Shown in pieces: positions 6,279 through 9,584 of a stretch of DNA of 9,584 nt; the first letter of the stretch is position 1; every line of letters starts with the position of its first letter. Below the pieces are notes generated by a model that was not told the origin of the DNA, ran no database searches, and saw nothing but the letters and a program-made list of their open reading frames with translations. The position numbers and the translations under genes are program-made. The DNA is from Methanotrichaceae archaeon (lineage in GTDB: Archaea; Halobacteriota; Methanosarcinia; Methanotrichales; Methanotrichaceae): assembly GCA_013329455.1 (NCBI GenBank), contig DUKF01000100.1, positions 1,184 to 10,767 on the forward strand, in the 5' to 3' direction.

Positions 6279-6490
6279 ACGAACGTCGCCCTCCACGATT
6301 CGATGGTGAAGCTCGCCGAAAATATGCTCGCCCCGAACAGGCGGCTGTCGGAGGCGACAGATTTGCGCGAGACGGCTATCCTCAGCGCCCGAATCTATGA
6401 CGGTACCGATAGGCGGATACGACAGCCACATCCAGCGAGCTTCGCGGATTGTCTGAGGAGGAGGTCGCCATCGAGGAGGAAGCGACGTGA
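6279..6490 (+). pseudogene. Decayed C-terminal tail of a type IIG RM enzyme, remnant 1
   Basis: Aligns with the last 70 or so codons of the intact enzyme. It begins 'VALHDSMVKLAENML' (intact: VARHDSMVKLVEKML), continues through 'NRRLSEATDL...' and 'TDRRIRQ', then loses the frame. The frame is recovered by a shift, ending 'ELRGLSEEEVAIEEEAT' and TGA at 6488-6490 (intact: ELYGLTEEEIAIVEEASG). There is no nuclease, methylase or recognition module attached, so it cannot be functional. It shares GAGCTTCGCGGATTGTCT with remnant 2, whereas the intact gene differs there, so both remnants descend from a different allele or paralogue than the intact gene. Confidence 0.8.
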
Positions 6491-6495
6491 TAAGC

Positions 6496-6912
6496 CTATC
6501 TGCTCAATTCCAGTTCTTTTGCCCTGGCATAGGCTGTGTTGGCATCAGATGTCCTGCCAAGGGCTTCGAAAGCATTGCCTTTGTTATACCAGGCCCTGGT
6601 GTACTCAGGATCTAGCCGGATGGCCTCATTGTAAGCCAGGATCGCTTCAATGTGCTTGCCCAGGTTCCTGAGAGCGAAGCCCTTGTTGTTCCAAGGCCGC
6701 GCAAATTCAGGATCGAGCCGGATGGCTTCATCGCAAGCCTGAATGGCCTCAATGTGCCTGCCCAGGCCAGCGAGAGCTGCGCCCTTGTTATTCCAGGCGT
6801 TGACATACCCAGGATCGAGCCGGATGGCCTCGTCATAAGCCTGGTTGGCCTCAGCGTACTTGCCCTGTGAATATAGAAAATCGCCCTCGTCAAGCCATTC
6901 TATTGCTAACAT
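6496..6912 (-). CDS. Small tetratricopeptide-repeat (TPR) protein
   Basis: A 138-residue protein made almost entirely of four 34-residue TPR units, beginning 'AIEWLDEGDFLYSQGKYAEA', 'VNAWNNKGAALAGLGRHIEA', 'ARPWNNKGFALRNLGKHIEA' and 'TRAWYNKGNAFEALGRTSDA'. TPR stacks form a helical scaffold for protein-protein contacts; the partner is unknown. ATG at 6912 is preferred because GGTGG lies 7 nt upstream; a GTG at 6930 would add six residues. At DNA level the repeat period is exactly 102 bp (matching blocks begin at 6608, 6710 and 6812). No signal peptide or membrane segment is seen. The gene is on the opposite strand to its neighbours, ends 5 bases from RM remnant 1 and is bracketed by the two remnants. 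Such short TPR proteins are abundant in Methanothrix-type genomes. A role in restriction is not supported. Confidence 0.88.
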   Translation of the reverse strand: MLAIEWLDEGDFLYSQGKYAEANQAYDEAIRLDPGYVNAWNNKGAALAGLGRHIEAIQACDEAIRLDPEFARPWNNKGFALRNLGKHIEAILAYNEAIRLDPEYTRAWYNKGNAFEALGRTSDANTAYARAKELELSR

Positions 6913-6930
6913 CGAAAAACCACCACGCAC

Positions 6931-7076
6931 AAAATACGTTTCAGTCCGATCTCCTCACCCTCTTCGAGATTAGACGGCCATCAACGACGAAAAATGTTTC
7001 GGCGAATCACCGCAGCCCCGGCGCCTCAGCCTTCGGCTTTTGAGCCTTCGCCACGGCCGCAGCCTCTGGCCCAGCC
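6931..7076. other. G/C-rich spacer between TPR gene and RM remnant 2
   Basis: No gene seen. It contains a repeated AGCCTTCGSC motif (two copies near 7028-7052). In the frame of remnant 2 it would read an Ala-rich stretch ending at a TGA. The promoter of the minus-strand TPR gene must lie at its left end; ACGTATTTTGTG (minus strand, about 6948-6930) is a weak TATA candidate. Confidence 0.3.
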
Positions 7077-7270
7077 CACAATGAGATGGTGAAGCTCGCA
7101 GAGATTATGCTCGACCTCTCGCAGGAGGATTGCGGAGACGATAGACCGGCCCCGAGAAGACCCTCCTCCAGCGCCAGATCGAGGCGACAGACCGAGAGAA
7201 TTACGACCTCGTCCGCGAGCTTCGCGGATTGTCTTAGGAGGAGATCGCGATCGTCAAGGAAGCCGTCGCA
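7077..7270 (+). pseudogene. Decayed C-terminal tail of a type IIG RM enzyme, remnant 2
   Basis: Second relic of the same C-terminal region. It opens 'AHNEMVKLAEIMLDL' and then shifts frame in the segment equivalent to 'HRRLAETKTG'. In another frame it continues 'EKTLLQRQIEATDRENYDLV' then 'RELRGLS', a TAG stop and 'EEIAIVKEA'. At least one frameshift and one internal stop make it non-functional. The middle section (GAGAAGACCCTCCT and CGCCAGATCGAGGCGACAGA) is nearly identical to the intact gene, so part of it diverged only recently or was copied from it. Confidence 0.8.
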
Positions 7271-7283
7271 CCGGGCGGACTAA

Positions 7284-7452
7284 CCTACAAGATCAGGTGG
7301 GGCAGCGTGGCAACAGACGGGGCTTTCAGATCTGCCTTCGAATTTGATTCAAGTTTTTCAAAAAAAGTAAGCCAAAAATTATTGATATTTTTGTCACACC
7401 ATCTGAGTTTAGAATGTAATTTCTGAGAGGATTTGTATCTGATTGTTCTATA
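7284..7452. other. A/T-rich non-coding stretch
   Basis: Composition drops sharply after RM remnant 2. It contains a small TTTTTCAAAAA palindrome (about 7353-7363) and no credible gene. It marks the junction between the RM debris and the zinc-finger/secreted-protein neighbourhood. Confidence 0.4.
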
Positions 7453-7480
7453 AGATAAATAATAAAAAATTTAAAGAAAA
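7453..7480 (-). terminator. T-run terminator of the zinc-finger gene
   Basis: Read on the minus strand just after the stop codon: TTTTCTTTAAATTTTTTATT and more T/A. Runs of T without a hairpin are the usual intrinsic terminator in archaea. Position directly behind 7487 supports the call. Confidence 0.6.
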
Positions 7481-7486
7481 TGCAGT

Positions 7487-7585
7487 TTACTTTTTATGCT
7501 CTTTTTTGTGCTTTTCTAACTCCTCTTTGCTCGAAAACGTTTCTCCACAGAGCGGGCACTTGGATTCCTCTTCTTCTTTGGCCAT
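7487..7585 (-). CDS. 32-residue classical C2H2 zinc-finger protein
   Basis: A miniature protein, MAKEEEESKCPLCGETF followed by SSKEELEKHKKEHKK. Cys10, Cys13, His26 and His30 form a perfect classical C2H2 finger: C-x2-C-x3-F-x5-L-x2-H-x3-H, with Phe17 and Leu23 at the hydrophobic-core positions. One zinc ion should be bound. The rest is an acidic N-terminal tag (EEEE) and a lysine-rich end. Support for real expression is strong: RBS GGAGGTG (minus strand, 7596-7590) 4 nt before the ATG, TATA-like GTTAATAAAAC centred about 41 nt upstream, and a T-run terminator directly after the stop. It is divergent from the secreted-protein gene at 7721. Single fingers of this size occur in archaea; whether this one binds DNA, RNA or protein cannot be told. 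Confidence 0.88.
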   Translation of the reverse strand: MAKEEEESKCPLCGETFSSKEELEKHKKEHKK

Positions 7586-7720
7586 TTTACACCTCCGTGT
7601 TTATATCATCTTATTATCCAGTTTTATTAACTTTTTGCCCCGGATGAAGTTATAACATGCCACAAAATTTATCATGAATGGAAGTGCCACATAAACGACA
7701 AAAGATTTGGAGGTAGGATA
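7586..7720. promoter_or_regulatory. Divergent promoter region between zinc-finger and secreted-protein genes
   Basis: 135 bases serve both genes. For the minus strand: GTTAATAAAAC (complement of 7621-7631) and GGAGGTG. For the plus strand: AAATTTATC (7665-7673) or GTTATAAC (7650-7657) as TATA candidates, and RBS GGAGGT at 7709-7714, 6 nt before ATG 7721. Shared control by one regulator is possible but not shown. Confidence 0.55.
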
Positions 7721-8551
7721 ATGAGGTTAGTGAAAAATAGCATGCTGTTTGTGCTACTGCTGAGCCTCTGCATGACCGGCTTTGCGGCTGAGAAAATGGA
7801 TGACGCAACGAATGATGGATGCGCTGCGCCCACCCCGGACCGCTTCGACAAGTTCCTGGCTTACATGGGAGCCGGAGTCTACGTCCTAGACGATCCGAAC
7901 TTCACAGCGCCCGATTACATGTACTTCCAGAAAGAGATCATGGGACGAAACGAGACCGGGATAGAAGCTGACAGGACAGCAGCGATGCAGTACTTCCTGG
8001 ACACTTTCGGCCTCGACTTCTTCGAGGAGGAGGTCGACGAGAATGCCACATCTGAAGAGTTCATGGGCCCAGAGGGCGCCTGTCAGATGGCTGAGCTTTG
8101 CGATATCAAAGGAGTGGCCACCTTCAACGGCTTCATGCTCGACCCCAGAAACGAGTACAGAGCTTACGTCGTCTCAGAGATGGCGGCTCCTAGCGTTGGC
8201 TGGATGGTCCGCGACGGTGGATGGATCGTCAACACCGTTGAAGATGCCACCCTCCACGGGACCTGGGGTGGCGAGGCGGGAAAGGCCGTCCCCACAGGAT
8301 CGATCCTGGTCTTCGGCGATTACAACGTCGACACCGGCGAGGAACCGATAATCATACACTACCAGTCGGAATCCCCTATAATTCCGGGAGCTGAGGGGAT
8401 CATGTTCCTCTGCGAGCTCACCCACCCAGAGTTCGGCAAGGGAAGAGCCCAGGGAATTTCCGTTCCGCAGACTCTAGAGGACGACCGGGCACAGACCAAC
8501 ATCAGGAACATCCTTACCTTCCCAGCTTACGGGCACCCGCCTGTAGTCTGA
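7721..8551 (+). CDS. Secreted protein of unknown function
   Basis: 276 residues. The N-terminus is a clear Sec signal peptide: Arg2/Lys5, hydrophobic core (about 8-20), probable cleavage after 'GFAA' (residue 23). The mature part is acidic and has four cysteines (34, 121, 127, 231), enough for two disulfides, and three N-x-T sequons (Asn60, Asn77, Asn108) for archaeal N-glycosylation; there is no C-terminal anchor. The middle is rich in Gly/Trp ('GWMVRDGGWIV', 'LHGTWGGEAGKAVPTGSILV') and looks beta-stranded. I do not recognise the family and give no enzymatic role. Start ATG 7721 is fixed by GGAGGT 6 nt upstream and by the signal peptide. It appears monocistronic: its own promoter lies upstream and a hairpin terminator follows. 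Probably located outside the cytoplasmic membrane. Confidence 0.85.
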   Translation: MRLVKNSMLFVLLLSLCMTGFAAEKMDDATNDGCAAPTPDRFDKFLAYMGAGVYVLDDPNFTAPDYMYFQKEIMGRNETGIEADRTAAMQYFLDTFGLDFFEEEVDENATSEEFMGPEGACQMAELCDIKGVATFNGFMLDPRNEYRAYVVSEMAAPSVGWMVRDGGWIVNTVEDATLHGTWGGEAGKAVPTGSILVFGDYNVDTGEEPIIIHYQSESPIIPGAEGIMFLCELTHPEFGKGRAQGISVPQTLEDDRAQTNIRNILTFPAYGHPPVV

Positions 8552-8566
8552 GAGCACGTTCTCAGA
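8547..8566 (+). other. Hairpin containing the stop codon of the secreted-protein gene
   Basis: TCTGAGA / TCTCAGA (7 bp) with loop GCACGT; the TGA stop (8549-8551) is inside the left arm. Same placement as the hairpins of DUF1699 copies 2-4 but unrelated sequence. Confidence 0.5.
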
Positions 8567-8568
8567 GA

Positions 8569-8622
8569 ATGGAAGGACGGAAGGCCTCCGGAGCTATCGG
8601 AAGCCTTCCATCCCATTTCTTT
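8569..8622 (+). terminator. Hairpin plus T-rich terminator after the secreted-protein gene
   Basis: ATGGAAGG (8569-8576) pairs with CCTTCCAT (8604-8611), with a G/C-rich interior including CTCCGGAG; an alternative pairing GGAAGGC/GCCTTCC is also possible. CCCATTTCTTT follows. A plausible end for the transcript that begins upstream of 7721. Confidence 0.6.
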
Positions 8623-8663
8623 AAGCGCTTCCCGCTCAAGCTTTCTTTCAAGCGATGACGAGG

Positions 8664-8705
8664 ATTAAATAATCGAAAAATAAACGGACCCGAAGGCGGT
8701 ATCTG
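8664..8705 (+). promoter_or_regulatory. Promoter and RBS of the DUF4405-type gene
   Basis: ATTAAATAAT (8664-8673) is centred about 38 nt before the ATG; GGCGGT (8695-8700) is the likely RBS. Predicted leader about 12 nt, matching the other genes in the window. Confidence 0.5.
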
Positions 8706-8960
8706 ATGAACAGAACTGAGATGAAGTACTTCGTCGATTTGGGGTTGGTCGTCTCTTTCCTAGCATGCTTCATCACCGGCGTCGTCAAATATCCCGGATT
8801 TCTTGCGTTAATTGGCGTGAGCCCGAGATCGCTCCCTATGTTTCAGATGACATTGCTTCACGACAGAAGCGGCCTATTGCTGGGGATTTTGGTCGTTCTC
8901 CATTTCGCACTGAACTGGAGATGGGTGGTTGCAAGGACGAAGAGATTGTTCAAAAATTAA
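8706..8960 (+). CDS. Small DUF4405-type membrane protein, possible haem binder
   Basis: 84 residues with two hydrophobic helices: about 9-27 ('VDLGLVVSFLACFITGVV') and about 55-70 ('SGLLLGILVVLHFALN'). The pattern 'MNRTEMKYFVDLGL...TG', then 'LLHDRSG' and 'VLHFALNWRWV' is typical of the DUF4405 family. His52, just before the second helix, and His66 within it are candidate haem ligands by analogy with small cytochrome-b-like membrane proteins; this is inference. 'ITGVVK' is at the end of helix 1 and the positive C-terminus 'RTKRLFKN' favours a cytoplasmic end. ATG 8706 fits the family start and has GGCGGT 5 nt upstream. The lipoprotein gene follows 60 bases downstream with its own TATA box, so the two may be neighbours in function rather than one strict operon. 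Confidence 0.8.
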   Translation: MNRTEMKYFVDLGLVVSFLACFITGVVKYPGFLALIGVSPRSLPMFQMTLLHDRSGLLLGILVVLHFALNWRWVVARTKRLFKN

Positions 8961-8987
8961 GACGTGGACACCCCAATAGATACGCAG

Positions 8988-9020
8988 ATATATAATGGGC
9001 AGCGCATAATAGAAACTTTA
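8988..9020 (+). promoter_or_regulatory. Strong TATA box giving a probably leaderless lipoprotein transcript
   Basis: ATATATAA at 8988-8995 is centred about 29 nt before ATG 9021. Archaeal transcription usually starts about 25-28 nt after the TATA centre, so the mRNA should begin at or within a few bases of the start codon. There is no RBS before the ATG (AGAAACTTTA), consistent with a leaderless message. Confidence 0.6.
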
Positions 9021-9584
9021 ATGAGATCTACCCCCGAGAAATCCGTCTTGATCTGCCTCTTTGCTTTAGCATTAGCCATCATATGCATCGGTGGATGCCT
9101 TGAAGAGCAAGCTCCCGTGGACGTTTCTGGAAATAATATATTTGGGAATATCAGCAATACGGATAGCACCTCATCTGGAAAGATCACCATCGATTCCATC
9201 GGGACCTTCGACTACGACCCTCGCGAGATAGAGACGGTCAGAAAAGACATTTTCCAGCCGGGCCATTTCTCCATCTTTGACATCCTCGTCTATCTGGACA
9301 GAAGAGGAGACATCGAGATGGCGTACCATTTCGACGAAAATATGAACACCCATGTGATCGATTCCATATACGGAAAGATGGACTGGTGGTACATGGCGTA
9401 CTACGACGGCGGGTGGCCGGAGCCGAACGCATTCAGAATGGACCTCTACCCTCACAAAGACGACATGTACATCCGGATCATACAAGATGACGCATCTATG
9501 ATCGAGGGCAAATACCGGGCGTTCTTTGAGTATTGGCTCCCTACTGCCCAAGTGACCAGTTACAGGCAGCAGTTCAATGCCCCC
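9021..9584 (+). CDS. Membrane-anchored lipoprotein, unknown function (3' end outside window)
   Basis: The first 188 residues are visible; the frame is open to the end of the window. The start is a lipoprotein signal: 'MRSTPEKS', a hydrophobic stretch (about 9-22) and lipobox 'CIGGC' with the lipid-carrying cysteine at residue 26 followed by 'LEEQAP'. A Ser/Thr/Asn-rich linker (about 34-53) with sequon 'NIS' follows, then a folded domain from 'ITIDSIGTFDYDP'. The core 'FSIFDILVYLDRRGDIEMAY', 'VIDSIYGKMDWWYMAYYDGG' and 'FRMDLYPHKDDMYIRI' faintly recalls DUF4430/transcobalamin-like beta-grasp domains, but that is a weak impression. ATG 9021 is chosen because stops lie immediately upstream in frame and the signal peptide starts there. 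The neighbouring DUF4405 membrane protein suggests a shared cell-envelope role, possibly redox. Confidence 0.8.
   Translation, partial: MRSTPEKSVLICLFALALAIICIGGCLEEQAPVDVSGNNIFGNISNTDSTSSGKITIDSIGTFDYDPREIETVRKDIFQPGHFSIFDILVYLDRRGDIEMAYHFDENMNTHVIDSIYGKMDWWYMAYYDGGWPEPNAFRMDLYPHKDDMYIRIIQDDASMIEGKYRAFFEYWLPTAQVTSYRQQFNAP

Noticed and set aside
5901..6431. 176-codon minus-strand frame across the RM 3' end
   Set aside because: Arg/Gly/Ser-rich antisense shadow of the GC-rich RM tail and remnant 1; the plus-strand homology explains the DNA.
6931..7076. Possible small RNA or tRNA in the G/C-rich spacer
   Set aside because: Only a short AGCC-TTC-GGCT stem is visible; there is no cloverleaf or other recognisable RNA fold.
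7443..7655. 70-codon hydrophobic plus-strand frame
   Set aside because: It is the antisense shadow of the zinc-finger gene and its A/T-rich terminator and promoter.

Overview
The window looks like chromosomal DNA of a methanogenic archaeon of the Methanosarcinales, most likely a Methanothrix (Methanosaeta) relative. Four lines of evidence support this: (i) a cluster of DUF1699 proteins, a family known essentially from these methanogens; (ii) archaeal promoter layout, with A/T-rich TATA boxes about 38-45 nt before start codons, a short leader and a GGTG/GGAGGT ribosome-binding site, plus one gene that looks leaderless; (iii) a TPR protein built from the 34-residue 'AWNNKG...EAIRLDP' units typical of this group; (iv) secreted proteins with archaeal-type signal peptides and N-x-T sequons. 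The assignment is inference; no rRNA or marker gene is present.

Layout. Bases 1-2650 hold four tandem, same-strand DUF1699 genes (the first cut by the window edge). Three of them carry their own near-identical promoter and leader, and those same three carry a hairpin that contains the stop codon. The sequences between copies are unrelated to each other. Bases 2650-3004 are non-coding, with a pyrimidine-rich repetitive tract. Bases 3005-6178 encode a 1057-residue single-chain restriction-modification enzyme (type IIG / Eco57I-like: PD-(D/E)XK nuclease, N6-adenine methylase, target-recognition region, C-terminal helices). Its target-recognition region is strikingly A/T-rich compared with both flanks, a sign of module exchange. 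Downstream lie two decayed copies of the C-terminal tail of such an enzyme (about 6279-6490 and 7077-7270). They bracket a minus-strand TPR gene (6496-6912).

Bases 7280-9584 are a different neighbourhood. A 32-residue classical C2H2 zinc-finger protein lies on the minus strand (7487-7585), divergent from a secreted cysteine-containing protein of unknown function (7721-8551), which is followed by a hairpin terminator. Next comes a small DUF4405-type membrane protein with two candidate haem-ligand histidines (8706-8960), and then the 5' part of a lipoprotein gene running off the window (9021-9584), apparently on a leaderless transcript.

How the genes work together. The restriction-modification enzyme acts alone, with both activities in one chain, and its debris suggests repeated recombination at this locus. 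The DUF1699 array looks like recent stepwise duplication of a whole transcription unit. The DUF4405 protein and the lipoprotein may form a membrane/cell-surface pair. No CRISPR array, tRNA, rRNA or intact transposase was seen.
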